Positions 42,562-50,820 of a DNA stretch of 64,000 nucleotides are shown in pieces. The DNA is taken from contig NZ_LN908977.1 in the NCBI RefSeq assembly GCF_001486165.1, positions 149,731-213,730 of the forward strand. The letters run 5' to 3'. A program made the translations under genes and the position numbers. Source of the stretch: Bittarella massiliensis (ex Durand et al. 2017) (GTDB taxonomy: Bacteria > Bacillota > Clostridia > Oscillospirales > Ruminococcaceae). The notes beneath the pieces were generated by a model, which was not told the DNA's origin, did no database searches, and saw only the letters and a program-made list of their open reading frames with translations. Position 1 is the stretch's first letter. The number at the start of each line of letters is the position of its first letter.

Positions 42562-43262
42562 GAAAATATTACAATCTCCACACCAGCGGCCGGGTGGCCG
42601 ACATCCAGGTGTATGGGGACATCACCAGCAGCAAATGGGCAGACAGCGACGTCACCTCCTATGACCTGGTGAACGAGTTGGCGGGTCTGGACGTGGACGA
42701 AGTGAACGCCTACATCAACTCCTACGGCGGCGAGGTGGCAGAGGGCCTGGCGATCTACCACGCCTTGAAGCGCCACCCCGCCCGAGTGAACACCTACTGC
42801 GACGGCTTCGCTTGCTCCATCGCCAGCGTCATCTTCATGGCGGGCGATGCCAGAGTGATGGGGGACGCCTCTCTGCTGATGATCCACAATGCCTCGACGG
42901 TCGCCGCCGGGACATCTGCCGAGCTGTCGAAAGCCGCAGAAGACTTGGAGACCATCTCTAACCAGGTGCGGCAGGCATATCTCAACGCCGGGGTGGCCTT
43001 GTCGGAGGACGAGTTGCAAGCCATGCTCGACGCCGAGACCTGGCTCACTCCCGTGCAGGCTCTCGAACTTGGGTTTGCGACGGCCATTGCCAAAGAGCCC
43101 CAGAGCCAGCGGCCTACCCAGAGCGCCCGCCGGTCGATCTTCGACCGGATAACCGCCGACCCAGAAAGGGCAGAGGAACCCAAAACCGAAGACACACACA
43201 CAGAGGAGCCGAAGGAAAACCGGCTCCTGAATTTTTTGGCTGGGGCCATGAAGGCCCAGTAA
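42558..43262 (+). CDS. ClpP-like prohead maturation protease
   Basis: 234 aa, four-base overlap with the portal gene. ClpP/S14-like fold: YINSYGGEVAEGLAIYHALK, then FACSIASVIFMAG with the catalytic Ser near 93 and SLLMIHNAST with His near 118; the Asp is downstream. Such enzymes cleave the scaffold or N-terminal delta domain of the capsid protein. The C-terminal 50 residues are charged and rich in Glu and may act as scaffold. Confidence 0.92.
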   Translation: MRKYYNLHTSGRVADIQVYGDITSSKWADSDVTSYDLVNELAGLDVDEVNAYINSYGGEVAEGLAIYHALKRHPARVNTYCDGFACSIASVIFMAGDARVMGDASLLMIHNASTVAAGTSAELSKAAEDLETISNQVRQAYLNAGVALSEDELQAMLDAETWLTPVQALELGFATAIAKEPQSQRPTQSARRSIFDRITADPERAEEPKTEDTHTEEPKENRLLNFLAGAMKAQ

Positions 43263-43275
43263 AGGAGGCAATCAA

Positions 43276-44496
43276 TTGACTAATTTTGATAGGATCGACA
43301 ACGCCCGCAGCGAGTTCGCGACCCGTATGCTGGCGGCTGCCAAAGAGGACAACAACGAGGCGTTTGTCGCTGCACTCTGCGATTTCGGCAAGAGCGTAGA
43401 GGACCGCCTGCTGGCGGAGGCCCGCGAGATGCGCGACCAGAACGACGCGGCCATTTTGCAGGCTCGGGGTGTGCGCCAGCTCACCAGCGAGGAGAGCACC
43501 TACTACAACAAGATGATCGAGGCCATGCGCTCCTCCAACCCCAAGGCCGCCCTCTCGGAGCTCGACGTGGTGATGCCCAAAACCACCATCGACGCGATTT
43601 TTGATGACCTGACCCAACAGCACCCCTTGCTGGAGGCCATTGACTTCCAGAACACCGAAAGCCTCATTGAGATTTTGGTGAACACCAACAGCACCGAGCT
43701 GGCTACCTGGTCTCCGCTGACCGCCGAGATCACCAAAGAGCTAACCAGCGGTTTTAAGAAAATCACCCTCGGGATGCACAAGCTGTCGGCCTTCATTCCG
43801 GTCGCCAAGGCCATGCTCGACCTGGGCCCTGCCTGGCTCGACCGCTACGTCCGCGCCATCCTGACTGAGGCCCTGTATAACGGTCTCGAGGCGGGGATCA
43901 TCTCCGGTGACGGCAAGGACGCTCCCATCGGCATGACCCGCCAGGTGGGGGAGGGGGTCACCGTGACCGGCGGGAAATACCCCGAGAAGACCGCCGTTGA
44001 GCTCACCGCCCTCGACCCGGTGGCCTACGGCAAACTGCTGGCTACCCTGACCCAGGCCCCCAACGGCAAGCGCCGGGCGGTCGCTTCGGTCATCATGGTG
44101 GTCAACCCGGTGGACTACCTGACCAAGGTCATGCCCGCCACCACCATCCGCGCCGCCGACGGCACCTACGTGAGCAACGTCCTGCCCTTCCCCACCACCA
44201 TCATCCAGTCGGTGCACATCACCGAAGGGAAAGCCATTGTCGGGCTGCCGAAGCGGTATTTCGCTGGCCTGGGCACCGCCAAGAGTGGGAAGCTGGAGTA
44301 CAGCGACGAGTACCATTTCCTGGAGGACGAGCGCGTCTACGCGACCAAGCTCTACGGCCACGGGGAACCCCTTGACAACAACGCCTTCGTCCTCTGTGAC
44401 ATCTCCAAGTTGGAGCCTGCCATCCAGGAGGTCAATGTGAAGCAGGTCAAGGGCACTGTGACCACCAAGGCCGAGGCCACCCCGGCGTCTAAATAA
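43276..44496 (+). CDS. Major capsid protein (HK97 fold)
   Basis: 406 aa, TTG start after AAAGGAGG. N-terminal helical region (residues 1-100) is the likely delta domain cleaved by the preceding protease. Typical HK97-type segments follow: LTSGFKKITLGMHKLSAFIPVAKAMLDLG, ILTEALYNGLEAGIISGDG and ASVIMVVNPVDYLTKVMP. Order after protease and before connectors supports the call. Confidence 0.92.
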   Translation: MTNFDRIDNARSEFATRMLAAAKEDNNEAFVAALCDFGKSVEDRLLAEAREMRDQNDAAILQARGVRQLTSEESTYYNKMIEAMRSSNPKAALSELDVVMPKTTIDAIFDDLTQQHPLLEAIDFQNTESLIEILVNTNSTELATWSPLTAEITKELTSGFKKITLGMHKLSAFIPVAKAMLDLGPAWLDRYVRAILTEALYNGLEAGIISGDGKDAPIGMTRQVGEGVTVTGGKYPEKTAVELTALDPVAYGKLLATLTQAPNGKRRAVASVIMVVNPVDYLTKVMPATTIRAADGTYVSNVLPFPTTIIQSVHITEGKAIVGLPKRYFAGLGTAKSGKLEYSDEYHFLEDERVYATKLYGHGEPLDNNAFVLCDISKLEPAIQEVNVKQVKGTVTTKAEATPASK

Positions 44497-44804
44497 TGAG
44501 CCCGGTCGAAGAACTGCTGCCGGGGGTCAAGAACAACCAGGACATCACCTGGGATGACCCTGCGGGGGACGAGAAACTCGCCGGGATCATCTCCCGGGGG
44601 ATGGCTTACTTGGACGACATCACGGCGACGAGCCTCGACTATATGGCCGAGGACAAGCCGCGGGAACTGCTGATGGAGTATGTTCGGTACGCCCGGTCAA
44701 ACGCCCTGGACGAGTTCTGGGGCAATTACCAGCTAGAGCTTTTGCGACTACAAATCAGAGAGGAGTTAAAACAGGTTGATCAAGAGCAAGGCCCCGTCGT
44801 ATAG
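44496..44804 (+). CDS. Head-tail connector (gp6-like adaptor)
   Basis: 102 aa, start overlapping the capsid stop by one base. All-helical small protein (GIISRGMAYLDDITATSLDYM, ELLMEYVRYARSNALDEFWGNY), as in HK97 gp6/SPP1 gp15 adaptors placed after the capsid gene. Confidence 0.8.
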   Translation: MSPVEELLPGVKNNQDITWDDPAGDEKLAGIISRGMAYLDDITATSLDYMAEDKPRELLMEYVRYARSNALDEFWGNYQLELLRLQIREELKQVDQEQGPVV

Positions 44805-45135
44805 AGACGGGTTTGTGCAGATTTTCGACCTCCGCACCACCTCGCCCCCCGGCGAGGTGCCGGTGGAGGAACTGGCCGTCACCCCGGCGGCCGTGCTGCG
44901 GTACAAGGAGCGGATGGTCGGGTTGACCCGGCAGGAGCTGGCGATGCAGGAGAACATCAATATCTCCCACGTCCTGCGCTGCCCCCTCTGCGCCGGGGTG
45001 ACCACCGCCCAGATCGCCGTCCTGATGGACGACAGCCAGCACAACATCCGCAAGGTCCAGACCGTGGACGGCACCGGCCCTCACGAGATGGACCTGACCC
45101 TGGAAAGGGTGGCGAGACCCTATGAACTACGCTGA
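44776..45135 (+). CDS. Head closure protein (head-tail stopper-like)
   Basis: 119 aa, TTG start after GAGAGGAG. Beta-rich: FVQIFDLRTTSPPGEVPVEELA, AVLRYKERMVGLTR. Position between adaptor and tail-completion genes matches the SPP1 gp16 stopper slot. It overlaps both neighbours. Confidence 0.7.
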   Translation: MIKSKAPSYRDGFVQIFDLRTTSPPGEVPVEELAVTPAAVLRYKERMVGLTRQELAMQENINISHVLRCPLCAGVTTAQIAVLMDDSQHNIRKVQTVDGTGPHEMDLTLERVARPYELR

Positions 45136-45442
45136 CGCGATCAAGGCGGCCCTGCTGTCCGTGCTGCCGGAGGTGTACCACGACTGGCCGGCCAACTCGC
45201 CCGCCCGGTATGCCGTGTGGCAGGAAGACGGAACCATCGGCGTGAAGGCCGATAATTTGACTGCTGACAGCGGTATGGCGGGTGCGGTGCATCTTTTCAC
45301 CGTCGATGCTTATGACCCCGCTGTGGCGCAAATACCGGCAGCCCTGGAAGCCTCCGGGCTTGCCGTGGCATTCGGCTCCGTCCAACACGAGGACGTGGGC
45401 CGCCGGTACCATCACTGGGAATGGCTGTGGGAGTATGCTTGA
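45122..45442 (+). CDS. Tail completion/connector protein
   Basis: 106 aa. MNYADAIKAALLSVLPEVYHDWP then a beta-rich part (AVHLFTVDAYDPAVAQIPAAL) resembles DUF-type minor head or tail-completion proteins. Assigned mainly from its slot, overlapping 14 bases with the stopper gene. Confidence 0.6.
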   Translation: MNYADAIKAALLSVLPEVYHDWPANSPARYAVWQEDGTIGVKADNLTADSGMAGAVHLFTVDAYDPAVAQIPAALEASGLAVAFGSVQHEDVGRRYHHWEWLWEYA

Positions 45443-45939
45443 TGGCGAAGATCAAGAATAACGTCCTACGAGACTTTGAGGCCTATGAGCGCCGCCTGGC
45501 GGCGTTGGCTGAAAGCAGCCGGGAGATTATCGGAGAGGTCATCTACGAAGGGGCGGCCATCGCCGCCGAGGCTGTCTCCGAGGAGCTGAAAAAAATCCCG
45601 GTACGGTCCGGGAATGCGTTCGGCACCCCGGAGAAGCCGGTAGAGGGTCTCACCCTACCGGCAAAACAGGGCTTGATAGACGGGTTCGGCATCAGCCCCA
45701 TGCAAGATGATGGGGGATTTCTCAATGTGAAGCTTGGATTTGACGGGTACAACAGCGTCAAAACCAAGAACTTTCCGAAAGGGCAACCAAATGCCCTTGT
45801 TATGCGCGGCCTGGAAGGTGGCACCAGCTGGCTGAAAAGTAGGCCGACCGTCCGGGTAGCCATTAGGCGCGCCAGTGCTGCGGTGAAGAAAAAGATGGAA
45901 GAAACTACCGACGAGAAAATCAAACAAAAAATGAAGTAG
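45442..45939 (+). CDS. HK97 gp10-like tail completion protein
   Basis: 165 aa from ATG at 45442. Helical start YERRLAALAESSREIIGEVIYEGAAIAAEAVSEELKKIP and C-terminal helix VRVAIRRASAAVKKKMEETTDEKI fit the gp10-like (HK97) family, which joins the tail tube to the head. The gene order before the tail tube supports it. Confidence 0.8.
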   Translation: MAKIKNNVLRDFEAYERRLAALAESSREIIGEVIYEGAAIAAEAVSEELKKIPVRSGNAFGTPEKPVEGLTLPAKQGLIDGFGISPMQDDGGFLNVKLGFDGYNSVKTKNFPKGQPNALVMRGLEGGTSWLKSRPTVRVAIRRASAAVKKKMEETTDEKIKQKMK

Positions 45940-45950
45940 GAGGAACGATA

Positions 45951-46550
45951 TTGGCAACTATTGGATTGAGCAAACCCTATGCCGCCCTGTACCAGGAAAA
46001 CGGTGGAGTGGTGACCTACACCAAAGGGCAGGTCATGGGCAAGGCGGTGGAGGTCTCGGCGTCCATCGAGACCGGCGACGCCAACAACCTTTACGCCGAC
46101 AACGGCGTGGCGGAGAGCGACCGGTCTTTTTCCAACGGCACCTTGACTATCACCACCGACGACCTGACCCAGGAAGTCAGCGCCCTGCTGCTGGGGCTTA
46201 CTCCTGAGGAAATCACCGTGGGCAGCGAGAAGGTCTCCGAGCTGGTCTATAATGACGACGCGGAGGCCCCCTATCTGGGGGTCGGGCTCATCATCAAGAA
46301 GAAGCGGGGCGGCGCCTACTGCTACCGGGCCATCGTTTTCCCCAAGGTGCAGTTTGCGGTGCCCGAGGACAGCGCCAGCACCCAGGGCGAAAGTATCGAG
46401 TGGCAGACCCCCCAGATCGAGGGCACCATCATGCGGGACGACACCGAGAAACACGCCTGGAAGCGGGAGGCCACCCTGGAGACCGAGGCCAAGGCCGAGG
46501 CATACATCAAGCAGGTGCTGGGAATCACCACGCCGGAAATCGGAGGGTAA
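45951..46550 (+). CDS. Major tail (tube) protein
   Basis: 199 aa, TTG start after GGAGGAACGATA. Beta-rich: GQVMGKAVEVSASIETGDANNLYADNG, NGTLTITTDDLTQEVSALLLG and KREATLETEAKAEAYIKQVLG are typical of phi13-type tail tube proteins. Directly precedes the frameshifting chaperone pair. Confidence 0.9.
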   Translation: MATIGLSKPYAALYQENGGVVTYTKGQVMGKAVEVSASIETGDANNLYADNGVAESDRSFSNGTLTITTDDLTQEVSALLLGLTPEEITVGSEKVSELVYNDDAEAPYLGVGLIIKKKRGGAYCYRAIVFPKVQFAVPEDSASTQGESIEWQTPQIEGTIMRDDTEKHAWKREATLETEAKAEAYIKQVLGITTPEIGG

Positions 46551-46559
46551 ACAGGATAG

Positions 46560-46949
46560 ATGAATAGGATCAGCTACATTGACATCGCCGGGAAGAAATG
46601 CCCGATGAACTTCTCCCTCGGCGCAGTTGAGGAAATCGGCCAGCGGTACGGTGGCTTGGAGGAGATGCAGACCGCTTTTTCGGGAATCGACAAAAAGCCC
46701 ATGCACGAGGCGCTGGGGGACCTCCTCTGGCTCCTGTCCGTCCTGCTGAAATACGGGGCAAAATATGCCAAGCTGACCGAGAATGGCGACGGGAAGGCAT
46801 ACAGCGCCGAGGACCTGGCTGTCCTCTTTGGTGTAGAGGATGCGGGCACCCTTTCTCAGGCCCTGACTGCGGCCATGAACCTGGGAGCCACAACCACTCT
46901 GGAAGTCGAGGACGAGCCAAAAAACGGGGAGGCCACACTGGGCCGGTAA
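46560..46949 (+). CDS. Tail assembly chaperone, short form (gpG-like)
   Basis: 129 aa. Starts MNRISYIDIAGKKCPMNFSLGAVEEIGQRYGG and is mostly helical, as expected of gpG analogues placed between tail tube and tape measure. Near its end it carries the slippery heptamer A-AAA-AAC in the correct frame (46919-46925), so a fraction of ribosomes makes the longer gpGT-like product. Confidence 0.88.
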   Translation: MNRISYIDIAGKKCPMNFSLGAVEEIGQRYGGLEEMQTAFSGIDKKPMHEALGDLLWLLSVLLKYGAKYAKLTENGDGKAYSAEDLAVLFGVEDAGTLSQALTAAMNLGATTTLEVEDEPKNGEATLGR

Positions 46950-46960
46950 ACCCGGTGTGG
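46919..46960 (+). promoter_or_regulatory. Programmed -1 ribosomal frameshift signal
   Basis: The heptamer A AAA AAC lies in frame (CCA AAA AAC GGG in frame zero). Seven bases later a 10-bp stem begins: CCACACTGGG (46933-46942) with CCCGGTGTGG (46951-46960), one T-G pair, loop CCGGTAAA. Spacing and order match the canonical signal of lambda-type G/T genes. Confidence 0.9.
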
Positions 46961-47122
46961 TACCAATACTATGCCATGCGTATGGGCATCCCCCGCAACG
47001 AGTACCCGCTGATCCCCGCCGGAGAGTTTGCCGACCTGCTAGCCTGCCACCGGGTGGAGCAGGGTGTGGCACGGCTCAAAATGCCGCTGGACGACGAAGA
47101 AATCATCCCTGACGTGCCTTGA
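46925..47122 (+). CDS. Tail assembly chaperone, -1 frame extension (gpT-like)
   Basis: After slipping at 46925 the -1 frame reads CGG GGA GGC and stays open to the TGA at 47120-47122, adding 65 residues that include VWYQYYAMRMGIPRNEYP and VARLKMPLDDEEIIP. It has no ribosome site of its own, which supports synthesis as a fusion with the gpG-like protein. Size and position are those of gpT domains, which bind the tape measure. Confidence 0.82.
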   Translation, partial: RGGHTGPVNPVWYQYYAMRMGIPRNEYPLIPAGEFADLLACHRVEQGVARLKMPLDDEEIIPDVP

Positions 47123-47148
47123 CCGCTTGTGCCCGGCGATGGTACAAT
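47119..47148 (+). promoter_or_regulatory. Promoter of the internal accessory gene
   Basis: TTGACC (47119-47124), 18 bp, TACAAT (47143-47148), starting inside the stop codon of the gpT-like frame. It would express the following gene independently of the late operon. Confidence 0.7.
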
Positions 47149-47175
47149 GTGGAAAAAGTCGGAAGGGTTGATTTT

Positions 47176-47922
47176 ATGGGGCTGTTTGGCAAAGTAGAAA
47201 ACTGCTGTGTTTGTGGGTCCAAGGGAAGCAAAAAAATCGCCGACGGATATATCTGCGCGGAATGCTACAAGAAAATGCGTGGCTTTTTGAACCTCAACAA
47301 GCCCTTTAAGGAGCAAACCTCTTCCGACCTGCGGCGGGCAGTTCGGGATAGCGAGCAGAATCAATCCCGGGTTTTGAAATTTACGCCCACTCAAAAAGCT
47401 CTTGGTTATTTGTGGGTCGATGAGGGCAAAGGCTGGCTAATTGCGAAAGGCGATACCCACAATGACAAGCACAACCCGCGGGTGTTTCTCTTTGACGAAA
47501 TATTGGGCTTTGATGCTGATGAAGACGGCGCGATTGTGGCAAAAAGCGGGTTGGGCGGCGCAGCTGTCGGAGGACTGCTTTTTGGAGGAGCGGGAGCACT
47601 GGTTGGGGGCCTCGCGGGGCATAAAACAAAAGATATGGTCAATAGTCTGACTATCCGGATTAGAACATCTTATCGAGGGCACCCGCTTATTGAAATACCT
47701 TTGCTGACCGCCCCTGTAAAGCGTGGGTCGTTTTCTTACAACTTGGCTAAAGAGAGCGCGACCGCGATTCTCAACTTATTGGCAGGCTGTGTTGGAAAGC
47801 ACGAAGCAGTACCTCAGAGTACCTCTGCGGCCGACGAAATATTGAAGCTGAAAGCCCTTTTGGATACAGGTGTGCTGACTCCCGAAGAGTTTGCAGAAGC
47901 CAAGCGGAAAGCCTTGCGATAA
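47176..47922 (+). CDS. Accessory (moron) gene: zinc-ribbon, glycine-rich segment and SHOCT-like tail
   Basis: 248 aa from ATG at 47176 after GGAAGGG. N-terminal zinc ribbon NCCVCGSKGSKKIADGYICAECYKK (DUF4428-like). A middle beta-rich domain has VFLFDEILGFDADEDG, then a glycine-rich hydrophobic hairpin GGAAVGGLLFGGAGALVGGLAG. The C-terminal ILKLKALLDTGVLTPEEFAEAKRKAL is a SHOCT-type motif. The gene interrupts the tail module between chaperones and tape measure and has its own promoter and terminator, which defines a moron. It might alter the lysogen's surface or defence; function unknown. Confidence 0.78.
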   Translation: MGLFGKVENCCVCGSKGSKKIADGYICAECYKKMRGFLNLNKPFKEQTSSDLRRAVRDSEQNQSRVLKFTPTQKALGYLWVDEGKGWLIAKGDTHNDKHNPRVFLFDEILGFDADEDGAIVAKSGLGGAAVGGLLFGGAGALVGGLAGHKTKDMVNSLTIRIRTSYRGHPLIEIPLLTAPVKRGSFSYNLAKESATAILNLLAGCVGKHEAVPQSTSAADEILKLKALLDTGVLTPEEFAEAKRKALR

Positions 47923-47998
47923 TCGGCAAAAGCTGTGCTTATTTTTTAGGAAAGATTGGTGCTGATTGCAGTAAGGTTGGGCCTGTTGGCACTGCCAC

Positions 47999-48058
47999 GT
48001 CGCGCTCCACGGGGTGCAAAACCAGAAAAAGAGATCATCTACGGATGGTCTCTTTTTT
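47999..48058 (+). terminator. Terminator of the accessory gene, preceded by a CRISPR-repeat-like hairpin
   Basis: AAAGAGATCATC (48028) pairs with GATGGTCTCTTT (48044) and a T-run follows, a good intrinsic terminator. Just upstream, 47999-48017 reads GTCGCGCTCCACGGGGTGC. It matches the first 20 bases of the host CRISPR repeat at 17 positions (two substitutions, one gap) and keeps its hairpin (GCGCTC/GGGTGC, loop CACG). The 3' part of a repeat (GTGGATTGAAAT) is missing. Confidence 0.7.
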
Positions 48059-48084
48059 ATGCCTAATTTTGAGGAGGTGAGTTA

Positions 48085-50820
48085 TTGTCGGTAGACATCG
48101 GCCCGCGCATTGGCGTTGATGGAGAGAAGGCATTTCGGGATGCAATGAACCGGGTGTGCGACGCCATCAAGTTGACCAACGCGCAAATGAAGGCGGCCAT
48201 GGCTCAGTTTGACCGTGCTGATAAGTCTGAGGAAAAATTGACCCAGCAAAACGCGCTGCTTGAAAAGAGCATCGACGGGTGGCGCGATAAACTCAAACTG
48301 CTGAACGACAACTTGGAAACCCAGAAAAAGAGGCTGACCGAGCTGGGAGTGGCCCTCGACAAGGCCAAAAAGAGTGGGGGTGACAACGCCCAGGAGGTCG
48401 CCAAAGCCGAGGCGGCGTACACCCGGCAGGCCCGGGAAGTCAATAAGTGCGAGGTAGAGGTGGCGCGCGCCACAGAGAGCCTGAACAAGATGGACCGGCA
48501 GCTCCGCTCCAATAAGGAGGAGCTGGAGAGAGCCGCCGTCGGTGCTGACGACCTGGGGGATGGGCTGGACGACGCCGGGGACAAGTCGCTGAAATTCGGG
48601 GACGTGCTCAAGGCGAACGTGCTGGGGTCGGCCATCTCTAAAGGGATTGGTTTCCTGGCCCAGCAAATCAAAAATGTGGGGTCGGCGCTGGCGAACGCCA
48701 CCAAAGAGGGTGTAGAACTGGCCTCTGACCTGATCGAGAGCCAGAACGTGGTAGACACTACCTTCGGAGAGAGCGCCGAGGTGGTGAATAAATGGGCGAA
48801 AAACGCCGCCACCTCCTACGGCATCTCTGAGTTGGCTGCCAAGCAGTACAATGGCACCCTGGGAGCCATGCTCAAAAGCATGGGGCTCTCTCAGGACGCC
48901 GTGGTGGATATGTCCACGGCGATGGTCGGGCTGGCCGGTGACATGGCCTCTTTTTATAACCTTGATGTGGAAACGGCTTTCGAGAAAATTCGCTCCGGCA
49001 TCTCCGGCGAAACTGAACCGTTGAAGCAGCTCGGCATCAATATGTCGGTCGCCAACCTCCAGGCCTATGCCCTGTCCCAGGGAATCACCAAGGCATACAA
49101 CAGCATGAGCCAGGCCGAGCAGGTCACCCTCCGCTACAACTACTTGATGAGCGTGACCGCTGACGCACAGGGGGACTTCGCCGACACTTCGGACAGCCTC
49201 GCCAACCAGCAACGCATCCTGGCCCTGCAAATCGAGAACGCAAAGGGGGCCATTGGTCAGGCGCTATACCCGGTTATCACCCAGATTACCACTGCATTTA
49301 ACGAGTGGTTTGCGACGGTGGACAAGGAAAAGTTGACCGAGACCATCAAGTCGGTGGTGCAGGCCATCGTTGATAACGGCCCATTGATTATCTCCATTAT
49401 TTCTGGTATTGCCGCAGGGCTGGCCGCATTTGGGATTGCTTCGTTAATTACAAAAGTGGTAGGGGCATTCAAAGTGCTGTTCACGACTTTGCAGGCCGGG
49501 ACAGGGATTATGAAGGCTCTCGGTGCCGCTATGAATACTAACCCCATCTTTTTGATTGTGTCAGCAGTCGCCGCCCTGGTCACTGCTTTCATTACCTTGT
49601 GGAACACCAGCGAGGACTTCCGCAACTTCTGGATCGGCCTCTGGGACACCATCTCCGGGGCCTTCTCCGCTGCTTGGGACGGCATCGTCAACTTCTTCAC
49701 AAAGACCATCCCGGACGCTTTCAATGGCTTCATTAACTGGATCAAGAAAAACTGGCAGGGGCTGCTGCTTCTGCTGGTCAACCCCATTGCCGGGGCCTTC
49801 AAGCTGATCTACGACAACTGCGAGGGCTTCCGAAATTTCATCAACAACTTCGTCCAGTCGGTCAAGGACTTTTTCGTCAACGGCTGGAATGCCATTGTGG
49901 CATTTTTCATTGAGACCATCCCCGCGTGGGTCGCCTCGGTAGCGGAGTGGTTCAACGAGCTCCCCCGCCGAATCGGCGAGATGATCGGGGCCTTGATTGG
50001 GCATGTCGTCCAGTTCGGGCTTGACCTCTGGAACTGGGTCACGGTAGAGCTGCCGAAAATCATCCAGGCTGTGGTTGACTGGTTCGCCCAGCTTCCGGGT
50101 CGCATCTGGGAGTGGCTGAAATCCGCGGCGCTGAAAGTTGCCCAGTGGGGGGTCGACCTCTACACCACCATGAAGACCAAGGTGGAGGAGGCCATCACAG
50201 CGGTGGTTGACTGGTTCTCCACCCTGCCCGGGAAAATCTGGGACTGGCTGGTGGAGACCGTCCAGAAGGTCATCCAGTGGGGCATCAACCTACGGAATAA
50301 GGCCAAGCAGGCCGCCACCGACATGGTGACCAACGTGGTGGACACCATCAAGAGCCTGCCCGGCAAAATCGTTGAAATCGGCAAAAATATCGTCACTGGC
50401 CTCTGGGAAGGAATCAAAAGCATGATCGGGTGGATCAAGGACAAAATCTCTGACTTCATCGGCGGCATTGTCGATGGGGTGAAGGGCGTCTTGGGCATCC
50501 ACTCGCCCTCAAAAGTGTTCGCCGGTATCGGTGAGTACATGGGAGAGGGCTTGGGGATTGGCTTTGCGGATTCCATGCGGACCGTAGCCAGCCAGATGCA
50601 GAATGCAATACCGACCACCCTCGCAGGACCGTCCTTGTTAAATGTGTCTGGGGCGGCCGCTGGGAACGCGGGATCCGCCGTTTCTGCTACGCCGGTCTCG
50701 GTGGTGCTGCGAATTGACCATTTTAACAATTACTCCCAGGATGACATTGCGACCCTCTCCGACATGGTGGCCGCGCAAATCCAAGACAAGGTGACCAGAC
50801 AGCAGGGGGTGTTCAGGTGA
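48085..50820 (+). CDS. Tail tape measure protein
   Basis: 911 aa, TTG start after GAGGAGG. Long coiled-coil N-terminal part (residues 20-170), then TVDTTFGESAEVVNKWAKNAATSYGISELAAKQYNGTLG, typical of phage tape measures of the TP901/phi13 type. Hydrophobic stretches lie near 420-500 (IISIISGIAAGLAAFGIASLI), repeated Trp-rich modules near 510-800 (WNALVAFF/WFNELPRRIGEMI types), and GIHSPSKVFAGIGEYMGEGLGIGF near the end. Sets tail length and probably inserts in the host membrane at DNA entry. Confidence 0.95.
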   Translation: MSVDIGPRIGVDGEKAFRDAMNRVCDAIKLTNAQMKAAMAQFDRADKSEEKLTQQNALLEKSIDGWRDKLKLLNDNLETQKKRLTELGVALDKAKKSGGDNAQEVAKAEAAYTRQAREVNKCEVEVARATESLNKMDRQLRSNKEELERAAVGADDLGDGLDDAGDKSLKFGDVLKANVLGSAISKGIGFLAQQIKNVGSALANATKEGVELASDLIESQNVVDTTFGESAEVVNKWAKNAATSYGISELAAKQYNGTLGAMLKSMGLSQDAVVDMSTAMVGLAGDMASFYNLDVETAFEKIRSGISGETEPLKQLGINMSVANLQAYALSQGITKAYNSMSQAEQVTLRYNYLMSVTADAQGDFADTSDSLANQQRILALQIENAKGAIGQALYPVITQITTAFNEWFATVDKEKLTETIKSVVQAIVDNGPLIISIISGIAAGLAAFGIASLITKVVGAFKVLFTTLQAGTGIMKALGAAMNTNPIFLIVSAVAALVTAFITLWNTSEDFRNFWIGLWDTISGAFSAAWDGIVNFFTKTIPDAFNGFINWIKKNWQGLLLLLVNPIAGAFKLIYDNCEGFRNFINNFVQSVKDFFVNGWNAIVAFFIETIPAWVASVAEWFNELPRRIGEMIGALIGHVVQFGLDLWNWVTVELPKIIQAVVDWFAQLPGRIWEWLKSAALKVAQWGVDLYTTMKTKVEEAITAVVDWFSTLPGKIWDWLVETVQKVIQWGINLRNKAKQAATDMVTNVVDTIKSLPGKIVEIGKNIVTGLWEGIKSMIGWIKDKISDFIGGIVDGVKGVLGIHSPSKVFAGIGEYMGEGLGIGFADSMRTVASQMQNAIPTTLAGPSLLNVSGAAAGNAGSAVSATPVSVVLRIDHFNNYSQDDIATLSDMVAAQIQDKVTRQQGVFR

